Source of the DNA: Sphingobium sp.
Lineage (GTDB): Bacteria > Pseudomonadota > Alphaproteobacteria > Sphingomonadales > Sphingomonadaceae
NCBI GenBank assembly: GCA_022652485.1
Contig: JALCRK010000005.1
Location: 51,452-115,451 of the forward strand
DNA length: 64,000 nucleotides
Direction: 5' to 3'
Of the stretch, positions 49,538-58,160 are shown in pieces. The position numbers and the translations under genes are program-made. The notes under the pieces were generated by a model that made no database searches, was not told where the DNA came from, and saw only the letters and a program-made list of their open reading frames with translations. Each line of letters begins with the position of its first letter. The stretch's first letter is position 1.

Positions 49538-50794
49538 TTACAAACTGAGCCAGATCATCCCGCCAGCGATGAGCAGCGCGGTTGCCAGCAGAGGCAGCGC
49601 CGCTCGCCAGCCCTTTGCCACACCCGCGATACCCAGCACCAGCACCAGCTTGATGACGCTGTTCACCAGGATTGGCAGCGAGAACAATATCCCGAGCGCC
49701 CGCCAGTCCGTGATGACATGGGCAAGATTGGCGGCGGCGATGATCGCGGCGTCGACATCATAAAGCCCGGTGATGCCGATAAGCACCTCGACGCCCCGGT
49801 TGCCGAACTGCTCGATCGCCCAGCGCGAAAGCACCACCACCACAGTCACCAATACGGCAAAGCCCACCGCAGGCCAGAAATCGAAGGGATTGCGTTGCGT
49901 GGCGAGCGTGCCATTCCCTTCTTGCCGCCGGGAGGAGAGGAACGCCACCAGCGCATAGATCACCGCGAATGCCACCGCGACGCCGATCCCCTCAAGAAAC
50001 CCCGGCAGCGCGGCAGGCGCGATCACCGCGCACAGGATGAGCACGCGGATCGGCATGATCGCGGTGGCGGCGGCGATGCCTGCATTGAGGGTGGCGCGGT
50101 CTGCGTCCTCGCCCCGCAAGCGCCGGGCCAGCTCCAGAGTCACGGCAGTAGAGCTATAGGTCGCGCCGATCGCTGCGGCGGCGATGGTTCCGCGCCGGTT
50201 GCCGAAGCGCTTCGCCGCCCAATATCCGGCAAACGAAAGCCCGGTGACGAACACCACCACCAGCCAGATCATGCGCGGGTTGAGCGCGTTATACGGCCCC
50301 ATCGCCTTGTCTGGCAGCAGGGGCAGGATGACCAGCGAGATCGCGCCATATTGCGCGGCGGCGCGAATATCCTCGGCACTCAGTGTCTTGAGCCAGCCGT
50401 GCAGCTGATCGCGCATAGCGAGGACAAGCGTGATCGCCCCCGCCGCGATCATCGCCTCACGCGGGTAGCCCATCACCGCCTCCAGCCCCAGCAGCGCTGT
50501 CATGATGCTGACGATGGCATTGGTGGCGGAGACATTTTCGTCCGGCTCGGACAAGCGCGCACGATGCGCCATCAGCACGGCGGCAACGATACCGGAAAGT
50601 CCCACCAGCCCCAGCCAGATCGAGACGCTGTTCGCAGCAAGCCCGCACAGCCCGCCGCCCAGGCCCAATAGTCCGAAGGTGCGAATGCCCGCGATCCGCC
50701 CGCCCTCATGCTCGTCCCTCAGCCGCCAGCCCCGCTCCAGCCCGATGAGCAGCCCGAGGCCGAGAGAAAGCAGGAGGGAGAGCGCGGGGTTCAC
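49538..50794 (-). CDS. MgtC/DUF4010-type membrane protein
   Basis: This 418-residue protein has about a dozen hydrophobic segments. The N-terminal part is MgtC/SapB-like (LSLGLGLLIGLERGWRLR, then GIRTFGLLGLGGGL), and the rest matches the DUF4010 layout, including GFLEGIGVAVAFAVIYALVAF. MgtC proteins affect Mg2+ stress and intracellular survival in some pathogens; for DUF4010 members the role is unknown. It starts at a GTG 10 bases after the proS stop and may be cotranscribed with it. Confidence 0.82.
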   Translation of the reverse strand: MNPALSLLLSLGLGLLIGLERGWRLRDEHEGGRIAGIRTFGLLGLGGGLCGLAANSVSIWLGLVGLSGIVAAVLMAHRARLSEPDENVSATNAIVSIMTALLGLEAVMGYPREAMIAAGAITLVLAMRDQLHGWLKTLSAEDIRAAAQYGAISLVILPLLPDKAMGPYNALNPRMIWLVVVFVTGLSFAGYWAAKRFGNRRGTIAAAAIGATYSSTAVTLELARRLRGEDADRATLNAGIAAATAIMPIRVLILCAVIAPAALPGFLEGIGVAVAFAVIYALVAFLSSRRQEGNGTLATQRNPFDFWPAVGFAVLVTVVVVLSRWAIEQFGNRGVEVLIGITGLYDVDAAIIAAANLAHVITDWRALGILFSLPILVNSVIKLVLVLGIAGVAKGWRAALPLLATALLIAGGMIWLSL

Positions 50795-50804
50795 ATGCGC
50801 GGCC

Positions 50805-52331
50805 TCAATAGCTCCGCCCGACGAGCACGCGCTCCACCGCCGCGCCGCCTGTGAAGATGCAGGCGCCGGTTGCGGGCGCCGCGTCGAGAGGGACGTTGCG
50901 GAGGGTGAGTTTGTGGCCCTTCAGCCACTCGACCACCTTGTCCAGCGCGTCTCCGGTGGGTTTCGCCCATTCCACCTCGACCCAGCCCGGCTTGTCGCCA
51001 GCAAATGCGGCGGCGAGCCCATCCCTGTTCGTCACATCGCGGCGGATATTGCCATCGAGCCGCGCCTTGGCCTCCGCATGGAGGTTCGCCTCAATGTCGG
51101 CCAGCATCGCGGAGGCCTCCGCCACAAACGCATCACGCGGCAGGATCGCGCTGTTGGTCTTGCCCGCCTCATTATAAAGCCGGTCGCGCCGCAGCACGGA
51201 GACATTGCCGCCCGCGACATCGCGCCCGCCGACCTCGACGATAATCGGCGCGCCCTTCTTCACCCAGCCCCAACGCTTGGTCGCGGCCTTGGTCGGCTTC
51301 TTGTCGAACAGCACGCGCACCGGCTCACGGAACGCATCCCTCTCGCCAAGCGCCTTCGCCAGCTCCTCGCAATAGGCGATGACGGCGGCGTCCTCGTCAT
51401 TGTCGCGCAGCATCGGCACGATCACCACCTGATGCGGCGCAATCTGAGGCGGGCAGCGCAGGCCGTCATCATCACCATGCACCATGATGACGCCGCCGAT
51501 CATGCGGGTGGAGACGCCCCAGCTCGTGGTGTGGCAGAGCTGCTGACCACCCTCCTGATCCTGATATTTGATCCCCGCCGCTTCCGCGAAACCCGTGCCG
51601 AGATAATGCGAGGTGCCAGCTTGCAGCGCCTTGCCGTCCTGCATCATCGCCTCGATGCTGTAGGTCGCGACGGCGCCGGGGAAGCGTTCATTCTCCGGCT
51701 TCTCGCCCGCCACTACCGGCATGGCGAGGGCGTTCTCGGAAAAATCGCGATACATTTCGAGCGCGCGCATCGTCTCGCGCATCGCGTCGTCCCTGTCGGC
51801 ATGGGCGGTGTGCCCTTCCTGCCAGAGGAACTCGCTGGTGCGCAGGAACATGCGCGTCCGCATTTCCCAGCGCACGACGTTCGCCCACTGGTTGGTGAGC
51901 AGCGGCAAATCGCGCCAGCTCTGCACCCAGCGGCTCATCGCCTGCCCGATCACTGTTTCGGATGTGGGGCGCACGACCAGCGGCTCTTCGAGCTTGGATT
52001 CCGGGTCCGGGATCAACTTGCCCTTGCCATCCCCCACTAGCCGATGATGGGTGACGACCGCCATCTCCTTGGCAAAGCCATCGACATGATCGGCCTCCTT
52101 CTCGAAGAAGGACAAGGGGATGAACAGCGGAAAATAGCAATTCTCGACGCCCGCCGCCTTGATCCGCGCATCCATCAGCTTCTGGATGCGCTCCCAGATG
52201 CCATAGCCCCAGGGGCGGATCACCATGCAGCCGCGCACGCCCGATTCCTCCGCCAGATCGGCCTCGGCTATGACCGCCTGATACCATGCGGCGAAATCCT
52301 GGGCGCGGGTGACGGGAAGTGCGTGTTTCAC
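50805..52331 (-). CDS. proS: Prolyl-tRNA synthetase, archaeal/eukaryotic type
   Basis: This 508-residue enzyme charges tRNA with proline. The start QDFAAWYQAVIAEADLA, CMVIRPWGYGIWERIQ and NCYFPLFIPLSF follow the archaeal/eukaryotic form (ProS type 3), not the E. coli form with an editing insert. The motif 2 region MRTRMFLRTSEFLWQEGHTAH is intact. The C-terminal end RVLVGRSY, with a terminal Tyr, is also characteristic. It starts at a GTG. The 171 bases to phaR upstream hold a palindrome but no gene. Confidence 0.93.
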   Translation of the reverse strand: MKHALPVTRAQDFAAWYQAVIAEADLAEESGVRGCMVIRPWGYGIWERIQKLMDARIKAAGVENCYFPLFIPLSFFEKEADHVDGFAKEMAVVTHHRLVGDGKGKLIPDPESKLEEPLVVRPTSETVIGQAMSRWVQSWRDLPLLTNQWANVVRWEMRTRMFLRTSEFLWQEGHTAHADRDDAMRETMRALEMYRDFSENALAMPVVAGEKPENERFPGAVATYSIEAMMQDGKALQAGTSHYLGTGFAEAAGIKYQDQEGGQQLCHTTSWGVSTRMIGGVIMVHGDDDGLRCPPQIAPHQVVIVPMLRDNDEDAAVIAYCEELAKALGERDAFREPVRVLFDKKPTKAATKRWGWVKKGAPIIVEVGGRDVAGGNVSVLRRDRLYNEAGKTNSAILPRDAFVAEASAMLADIEANLHAEAKARLDGNIRRDVTNRDGLAAAFAGDKPGWVEVEWAKPTGDALDKVVEWLKGHKLTLRNVPLDAAPATGACIFTGGAAVERVLVGRSY

Positions 52332-52473
52332 GGGATGATCCTGCTTGAACTGGGCAATAATGACAAAATGACAACTGCCCCGCCATTAGGCGAGGCTGCG
52401 TGAAGTGTCGAGAGCAAGCCACTTGGGGCGGTTTGACATTTGGCTCAGATGGAGCCGAAAATCGAGCTTTGCA

Positions 52474-52487
52474 GGCCCATATGGGCC
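52474..52487. promoter_or_regulatory. Perfect 14-base palindrome between proS and phaR
   Basis: GGCCCATATGGGCC (52474-52487) is self-complementary, and 18 bases away GGCTC (52442-52446) and GAGCC (52452-52456) form a further hairpin. No T run follows on either strand. They may be an inefficient terminator of phaR or a protein-binding site ahead of proS. Confidence 0.35.
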
Positions 52488-52502
52488 GAAAGGCGATTGG
52501 CC

Positions 52503-53060
52503 CTAAAGCTTGTCGATCTTGGCATTCAAGGCCGCGAGCTGCGCCTTCAGCTGCGCGATCTCGTCGTCCTTGGCATCTTCTGCCTCGGCCTTCTTCGGCT
52601 CTGCCTGACCGTGCGGCACGAAGGCGTGCGCTGCGGCTTCCAGCATCTCCATGTTGCGCTTCGCGATCTCGGCGAATGGCCCCGAGGCAAACGCACCCTG
52701 CATCGCCTGCTGGAACTGCTCCTGATTCTTGCGGAACGCCTCCATCGAGGACTCAAGATATTGCGGCACCATTGACTGCATGGAGTCGCCATACATCGAG
52801 ATCAGCTGGCGCAGGAAATTCACCGGCAGCATGTTTTTGCCGCGCTGCTCCTCTTCCATGATGATCTGCGTCAGCACGTTGTGCGTGATGTCCTCATCGG
52901 TCTTGGCATCGACCACCACGAACTCGCGCCCCTCGCGCGTCATCTGCGACAGCAATTCGAGCGTGATATAGCTAGAGGTTTCGGTATTATAGAGTCGTCT
53001 GTTCGCATATTTCTTGATGATGATCGGCGATGATGCATCCATGTTTTTTTTCTGAGCCAT
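52503..53060 (-). CDS. phaR: Polyhydroxyalkanoate synthesis repressor PhaR
   Basis: PhaR represses phasin and storage-polymer genes and lets go of DNA when polymer is present. The 185-residue protein has the conserved N-terminal DNA-binding region IIIKKYANRRLYNTETSSYI, then FVVVDAKTDEDITHNVLTQII and the second domain LPVNFLRQLISMYGDSMQ. It ends in a Lys/Glu-rich coiled-coil-like tail. Its ATG (53058-53060) overlaps the start codon of the opposite gene by two bases; an in-frame ATG at 53042 is an alternative start. Confidence 0.94.
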   Translation of the reverse strand: MAQKKNMDASSPIIIKKYANRRLYNTETSSYITLELLSQMTREGREFVVVDAKTDEDITHNVLTQIIMEEEQRGKNMLPVNFLRQLISMYGDSMQSMVPQYLESSMEAFRKNQEQFQQAMQGAFASGPFAEIAKRNMEMLEAAAHAFVPHGQAEPKKAEAEDAKDDEIAQLKAQLAALNAKIDKL

Positions 53061-54156
53061 GACGAGACCTGTTCCTCTGCTTCCCCTTGAGGAAGATGCA
53101 CCAAATCTTCTTGCGCCGCAACATGGACCACGTCCATTACCGTTATTTCTTGCGCATTTATGGCGCGAAAGCGAAAACGATCCCGTTTTGAGACGAAATG
53201 CCTTGCGCGGATTGCGTTTCTACGAGGAGGCGAAGCGCTCTCGGCGTCCGGTCACGGGCCTCTCGCATGGCAGCTGCGGTGCTGCACAATTGCTGCACCT
53301 CGGCACCGCAACGAAGGAGGACCAGCCGGCGGTCGTCCTCATTCCCTCGCTGGTCAACCCCCATGTCATTCTCGATCTCAACGAGCGCACGTCGCTCGCG
53401 CGCTATCTGGCCGCGCAAGGGCACGATCCCTGGCTGGTGGACTGGGGCACGCCGCGCGCGGAGGACGCCACGCTGGATCTCGCAGGGCATATCGAGCACC
53501 GCCTGCTGCCGATGCTGCGCGGCATCGGGCGCCCGCTCATTCTGGTTGGCTATTGCCTCGGCGGCACGCTGGCGCTGGCGGCCGCGCATCTTGTAGCGAC
53601 AAAGGCAATCGCGACCATTGCCGCGCCCTGGCATTTTGATCGCTATCCGGCGGAAGACATCACCCTGATCGGCAATCTCTGGCGAGATGCGAAGCCTTTG
53701 TGCGAGCGGCTGGGTTACGCGCCGATGGAGGTGCTCCAGAGCGGCTTCTGGGGGCTGGATCCCACCCGGACGGTCCGCAAATATGCCGCCTTTGCCGAGA
53801 TGGAGGAAGGCAGCGCCGAGCAGCAAGCGTTTCTCGCCGTGGAAGACTGGGCCAACGAGGGCGCGCCGCTCACCTTCGCAGCCGCCAGAGAATTGTTCGA
53901 GGACCTGTACGGCGCCAACCGGACCGGCGATGGGCAATGGAATGTCGCGGGCACGGTGATCGACCCCGCAGCCCTCGCCTGCCCAAGCCTCTCGATATAC
54001 TCCGCCGGAGACAAGATCGTGCCCGCCGCCGCCTCGCCCCGGCTCGAAGACAACCGGCAGTCCGCGCTCGGTCACGTCGGCATGATCGTCAGCCGCAAGG
54101 CGCCCGAGCACATATGGATACCACTTTCGCAGTGGTTGTCCGCTCAGGGTGGATAG
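53059..54156 (+). CDS. PhaC-like alpha/beta hydrolase (polyhydroxyalkanoate synthase family)
   Basis: This 365-residue protein has the PHA synthase form of the alpha/beta-hydrolase site: Cys166 as nucleophile in LVGYCLGGTLAL, Asp318 in YSAGDKIVP and His339 in ALGHVGMIV. ILIPSLVNPHVILDL and YLAAQGHDPWLVDWG also match that family. It is as short as class III PhaC (about 355 residues), but no phaE partner is nearby. It diverges from phaR and is followed by a thiolase gene 50 bases later. It may be a true synthase or a related depolymerase-like acyltransferase. Confidence 0.84.
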   Translation: MTRPVPLLPLEEDAPNLLAPQHGPRPLPLFLAHLWRESENDPVLRRNALRGLRFYEEAKRSRRPVTGLSHGSCGAAQLLHLGTATKEDQPAVVLIPSLVNPHVILDLNERTSLARYLAAQGHDPWLVDWGTPRAEDATLDLAGHIEHRLLPMLRGIGRPLILVGYCLGGTLALAAAHLVATKAIATIAAPWHFDRYPAEDITLIGNLWRDAKPLCERLGYAPMEVLQSGFWGLDPTRTVRKYAAFAEMEEGSAEQQAFLAVEDWANEGAPLTFAAARELFEDLYGANRTGDGQWNVAGTVIDPAALACPSLSIYSAGDKIVPAAASPRLEDNRQSALGHVGMIVSRKAPEHIWIPLSQWLSAQGG

Positions 54157-54206
54157 GCTAAGGGCGCTTCACTATATTGCTATCTCATCCTGCACGGAGT
54201 CATCCC

Positions 54207-55379
54207 ATGACCAACATCGTCATCACCGCCGCAAAGCGCACGCCCGTCGGCAGCTTTCTCGGTGCCTATGCCAATACTCCCGCCCATGAACTGGGCCGCA
54301 TCGCGATTGAGGCGGCGCTCGCGCAATCCAGCCTCTCTGCGCAGGAAATCGACGAGGTAATCTTCGGCCAGGTGCTCACCACGGCGCAGGGCCAGAACCC
54401 CACGCGCCAGGCGGCGATAAACGCCGGCATCCCCAAGGAGCGCACCGCCTTCACCATCAATCAGGTCTGCGGATCGGGCCTGCGCTCGGTCGCGCTGGCG
54501 GCGCAGGCGATCCAGACGGGTGACGCGCGCATCATGCTGGCGGGCGGCCAGGAGAATATGTCCATGTCGCCCCACGCGCAGAACCTGCGCGGCGGCTTCA
54601 AGATGGGCAACGCCTCGCTGGTCGACACGATGGTTTTCGATGGCCTGACCGACGTGTTCAACGGCTATCACATGGGCATCACCGCGGAGAATCTCGCCGA
54701 GCAATATCAGATCACGCGCGAGGAGCAGGACCGCTTTGCCGTCGCCAGCCAGAACAAGGCCGAGGCCGCACGTGCATCGGGGCGCTTTGCCGATGAAATC
54801 GTGCCCGTCACGATCAAGGGCCGCAAGGGCGACATCGTGGTCGATCAGGACGAATATATCCGCGCTGGCGCCACGCTGGAGGCGATGCAGGCGCTGAAGC
54901 CCGCATTCCGGAAGGACGGCACCGTTACCGCCGCCAACGCATCGGGCCTCAATGACGGCGCCGCTGCGCTCATCCTGATGACGGAGGAGGAAGCGGCAAA
55001 GCGCGGCGCGACGGTGCTGGGTCGCATCGCCTCCTGGGCGACCTGCGGCGTCGACCCCTCGATTATGGGCATTGGCCCCGCTCCCGCAAGCCTCAAGGCG
55101 CTCGATAAGGCGGGCTGGAAGCTCTCCGACCTCGATCTCATCGAAGCCAACGAGGCCTTTGCCGCACAGGCGCTGGCAGTCGGCAAGGAACTGGGCTGGG
55201 ACGCGGCGAAGGTCAACGTCAACGGCGGCGCGATCGCCATCGGCCACCCGATCGGCGCTTCGGGAGCGCGCGTTCTCACCACATTGCTCTATGAAATGGG
55301 CAAGCGCGACGCGAACAAGGGCTTGGCCACATTGTGCATCGGCGGTGGCATGGGCATCGCCATGTGCATCGAGCGCTGA
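54207..55379 (+). CDS. phaA: Acetyl-CoA acetyltransferase (thiolase)
   Basis: This 390-residue thiolase condenses two acetyl-CoA to acetoacetyl-CoA or does the reverse. The catalytic residues are present: Cys88 in NQVCGSGLR, His in [10 protein letters not shown] and Cys377 in [12 protein letters not shown] 54207 is chosen with ACGGAG upstream; the longer frame adds 10 residues. Context beside phaR and a PhaC-like gene suggests the polyhydroxybutyrate pathway, but no phaB is present in the window, and a role in fatty-acid breakdown (atoB-like) is equally possible. Confidence 0.92.
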   Translation: MTNIVITAAKRTPVGSFLGAYANTPAHELGRIAIEAALAQSSLSAQEIDEVIFGQVLTTAQGQNPTRQAAINAGIPKERTAFTINQVCGSGLRSVALAAQAIQTGDARIMLAGGQENMSMSPHAQNLRGGFKMGNASLVDTMVFDGLTDVFNGYHMGITAENLAEQYQITREEQDRFAVASQNKAEAARASGRFADEIVPVTIKGRKGDIVVDQDEYIRAGATLEAMQALKPAFRKDGTVTAANASGLNDGAAALILMTEEEAAKRGATVLGRIASWATCGVDPSIMGIGPAPASLKALDKAGWKLSDLDLIEANEAFAAQALAVGKELGWDAAKVNVNGGAIAIGHPIGASGARVLTTLLYEMGKRDANKGLATLCIGGGMGIAMCIER

Positions 55380-55394
55380 TCGGACTATTTAACG

Positions 55395-55424
55395 CCGTCA
55401 TTCCCGCGCAAGCGGGGGTGACGG
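55395..55424. repeat. Short palindrome related to family C repeat
   Basis: The arms 55395-55407 and 55412-55424 pair over 13 positions (two as G-U) around a GCAA loop. The left arm CCGTCATTCCCGC shares the terminus of the 31634-31724 element. It lies between the convergent stops of phaA and alr and could act as a shared transcription barrier, although no T run follows. Confidence 0.75.
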
Positions 55425-55431
55425 ACTTCCA

Positions 55432-56481
55432 TTACACCCAGTACCGCTCGAAACGGTGGCCGAGCCGCGTCAGCAATTCATACTGGGACAGGCCGGACAC
55501 CAGCGCGGTATAGCCGAGGTCATAGTCGATATCGACCCAGTCCCCTTCTTGCAGCGAAGGGCATTCATTGACGTCGATCGTTACCAGATCCATCGACACC
55601 CGCCCGATTACCGGCAGGCGCGCGCCATCCTTCAGCGCCGCACCTGAGCCGGAGAAGATACGGGCAAAGCCATCCGCATAGCCGATGTTGATTGTCGCGG
55701 TTTCCATCGTGCGGTCCGCGATGAAGTCCGCGCCATAGCCCACCGACTCGCCGCCGCGCACCGTGCGCCGCTGCAAAATCTCCGCCTGCGGCGTCACGAC
55801 CGCCTGAATATTGAGTTCGCAATCGAGCGTCGGCGTGCCGCCATATAGCGCGATACCGGGCCGGGTGAGATCGAACGCGAAATCCGCACCGCGGCAGATG
55901 CCTGCGCTGTTGGCCAGGCTGTAGCGCATGGCCTTCACCTTGCCCGCCATCTCACGGAACAGCATGAGCTGAATGTCGTTCAGATGATGATCGTCCTCGG
56001 CGCTGACCAGATGACTCATCAGCGTATCGATTTCGAGACCGTCGAACAGGCCCATGTCCAGGCCATCAAGCGAGAGGCCGAGCCGGTTCATGCCGGTATC
56101 GATCATCACATCGCACGGACCACCGCCCGCCTCTTTCCAGCGCGCAATCTGCGCCGCGCTGTTGAGCACCGGTCGCGCGCGTGATGCCCGCGCGATCTCC
56201 ATATCCTCCGGGCGGACGCCATGAAAGACACTCAGGGACACCCCTTCGCCCAGCAGCGGCTCGATATGCTGCGCCTCTTCCCAGGTGGCGACGAAGAAAT
56301 CGCGGCAACCTTCGGCGGCGAGATGCTGCATCACCCCTTCCGCACCGAGGCCATAGCCATTGGCCTTGATGGCAGCGCCACAGGCGGCGCCGCCACTCTG
56401 CTCACGCAACCAGCTATAATTGGAGACGAGCGCCTGCCGGTCCAGCCGCAGCCGCAAGGGCGATTGATAGTCCATGCTCAT
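55432..56481 (-). CDS. alr: Alanine racemase
   Basis: Alr makes D-alanine for peptidoglycan using pyridoxal phosphate. The 349-residue product has the PLP lysine Lys39 in AAIKANGYGLGA and the catalytic Tyr region RGGESVGYGADF with NIGYADGFAR. The DTGMNRLGLS segment is also conserved. It begins 22 bases after the transporter gene stops. An ATG two codons in is an alternative start. No duplicate racemase is seen in the window. Confidence 0.95.
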   Translation of the reverse strand: MSMDYQSPLRLRLDRQALVSNYSWLREQSGGAACGAAIKANGYGLGAEGVMQHLAAEGCRDFFVATWEEAQHIEPLLGEGVSLSVFHGVRPEDMEIARASRARPVLNSAAQIARWKEAGGGPCDVMIDTGMNRLGLSLDGLDMGLFDGLEIDTLMSHLVSAEDDHHLNDIQLMLFREMAGKVKAMRYSLANSAGICRGADFAFDLTRPGIALYGGTPTLDCELNIQAVVTPQAEILQRRTVRGGESVGYGADFIADRTMETATINIGYADGFARIFSGSGAALKDGARLPVIGRVSMDLVTIDVNECPSLQEGDWVDIDYDLGYTALVSGLSQYELLTRLGHRFERYWV

Positions 56482-56503
56482 TACGGAAACTGCCCCACAA
56501 ATA

Positions 56504-58108
56504 TCAGCGCGCCCACTCGCCCCCCTTGGTTTCCTTCAAGCCCCAGAGCGAGACCAGCAGCGCCATCAGCACGACAGCGAAGGTGTACCATAGCCCCGCA
56601 TAAACATCCCCGGCCTTCGCGGCAATATATTGACTGACCAGCGGCAGGAAGCCACCAAAATATCCGGTGCCGATATGATAGGGGATCGACATCGAGCTAT
56701 AGCGCACCTTGGGCGGGAACATCTCCGCCAGCAAAGCGGCGACAGGGCCATAGGTCATGCCTGAAAGTGCCGACAGGCCCAGCAGGCAGCAGATGATGAT
56801 AAGCGCACTCGAAAGCGGCGGGCGCTGCTTAGAGAAGTCATAACCGGAGGACACCAGCGCGGGTTTGATGGCGTCTGGCGAACCAATGGCGAAAGACTGA
56901 CGCCCGATCCGGATCATGGGCGCTTCGCCGGGCGCAATCGATTGGCGCTCATAGCGCACGCCGAGCTTCGTCAGCTCCGCCAGCGCCTGCCCGCAAGCGC
57001 TATTCTGCTTGGCAAGCATGGGATCGAACGCGCATTCATTCGCGAGCACCACGACGGGCGCCGCCTTCTCGGCGGCGGCGCGGCCCGGATTGGCGGTCGC
57101 TCCGATCAGCCACATCAGCGGGAAGAGCAGGATCAATGTCAGCACATAGCCGATGACGATTGGCTTCTTGCGGCCCACCTTGTCTGACAGATGGCCGAAA
57201 TAGACGAAGAATCCCATGCCGAGCGCAGCCGCGATACCAACCGTGACCTCGGTCCATGTCTCATCGACCTGCATTGGCCCCTTGAGCAGGGTGAGTCCGG
57301 TGAAGAAGGCCGTATACCAGATCACGGTCAGCCCGGCCGCGATGCCGAACAGCGCGACGAAAATGCGCTTCTTGTTGCCGGGATAGGTGAAGCTCTCGAC
57401 GAAGGGGTTGGCGGCCATTTCGCCTTCCGCTTTCATCGCCTCGAACACCGGGCTTTCCGACAGCTTCATCCGCATCCAGAGCGATAGCGCAAGCAGCGCC
57501 AGAGAAATGAGGAATGGCACGCGCCAGCCCCATGTCCCCCACGCATCGGCGGGTATGATCGCCTTGCACGCCAGCACCACGACGAGGCTCAGCACAAAGC
57601 CGCCGACCACGCTCGCCTGAATGAAGCTGGTGAAGAATCCACGCTTTTCCGGGCTGGAATGTTCCGAGACATAAACCGCCGCGCCGCCATATTCGCCGCC
57701 CAGTGCTAGCCCCTGGCAGATGCGCAGCAAGAGCACCAGCGCAGGTGCGGCATAGCCGATGCTCTCCGCCGAGGGGATGAGGCCCACACCGGCCGTGGCA
57801 ATGCCCATCAGCGTGACGGTGACGAGGAAGGTATATTTCCGCCCGAGCTTATCACCGAGATAGCCGAACAGGATCGCGCCCAGCGGACGGAAGCCAAAGC
57901 CTACCGCAAACCCGGCCCAGACGAGCAGCATCTCCAGCGTCTCACTGCCGGATGGAAAGAACGCCTTGCCGATAAAGCTCGCCAGTGTCGCGTAGATGAA
58001 GAAATCATACCACTCGAACACGGTGCCCGCCGAAGAGGCACCGATCACCAGCTTTATGTCAGACGTGCTTACGTCCTTGGTAGCGCCCACGCTTATGCCC
58101 CTCCGCAT
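56504..58108 (-). CDS. MFS transporter of the MHS family with a periplasmic insert
   Basis: This 534-residue transporter has 12 membrane segments and MHS (metabolite:H+ symporter) signatures: GTVFEWYDFFIYATLA, GYLGDKLGRKYTF and GLALGGEYGGAAVYVSEH. Between segments 9 and 10 it carries about 95 extra residues (about 338-432), on the periplasmic side by topology, including Cys359 and Cys372. Typical MHS members are about 430 residues. The substrate could be a carboxylate or an osmolyte; nothing here fixes it. It lies between pccA and alr, on the same strand. Confidence 0.88.
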   Translation of the reverse strand: MRRGISVGATKDVSTSDIKLVIGASSAGTVFEWYDFFIYATLASFIGKAFFPSGSETLEMLLVWAGFAVGFGFRPLGAILFGYLGDKLGRKYTFLVTVTLMGIATAGVGLIPSAESIGYAAPALVLLLRICQGLALGGEYGGAAVYVSEHSSPEKRGFFTSFIQASVVGGFVLSLVVVLACKAIIPADAWGTWGWRVPFLISLALLALSLWMRMKLSESPVFEAMKAEGEMAANPFVESFTYPGNKKRIFVALFGIAAGLTVIWYTAFFTGLTLLKGPMQVDETWTEVTVGIAAALGMGFFVYFGHLSDKVGRKKPIVIGYVLTLILLFPLMWLIGATANPGRAAAEKAAPVVVLANECAFDPMLAKQNSACGQALAELTKLGVRYERQSIAPGEAPMIRIGRQSFAIGSPDAIKPALVSSGYDFSKQRPPLSSALIIICCLLGLSALSGMTYGPVAALLAEMFPPKVRYSSMSIPYHIGTGYFGGFLPLVSQYIAAKAGDVYAGLWYTFAVVLMALLVSLWGLKETKGGEWAR

Positions 58109-58160
58109 TATTATAGCAAAGGAAGCATTAGCGTTTGCGGCGCGCCTTGCAACTGCGCAA

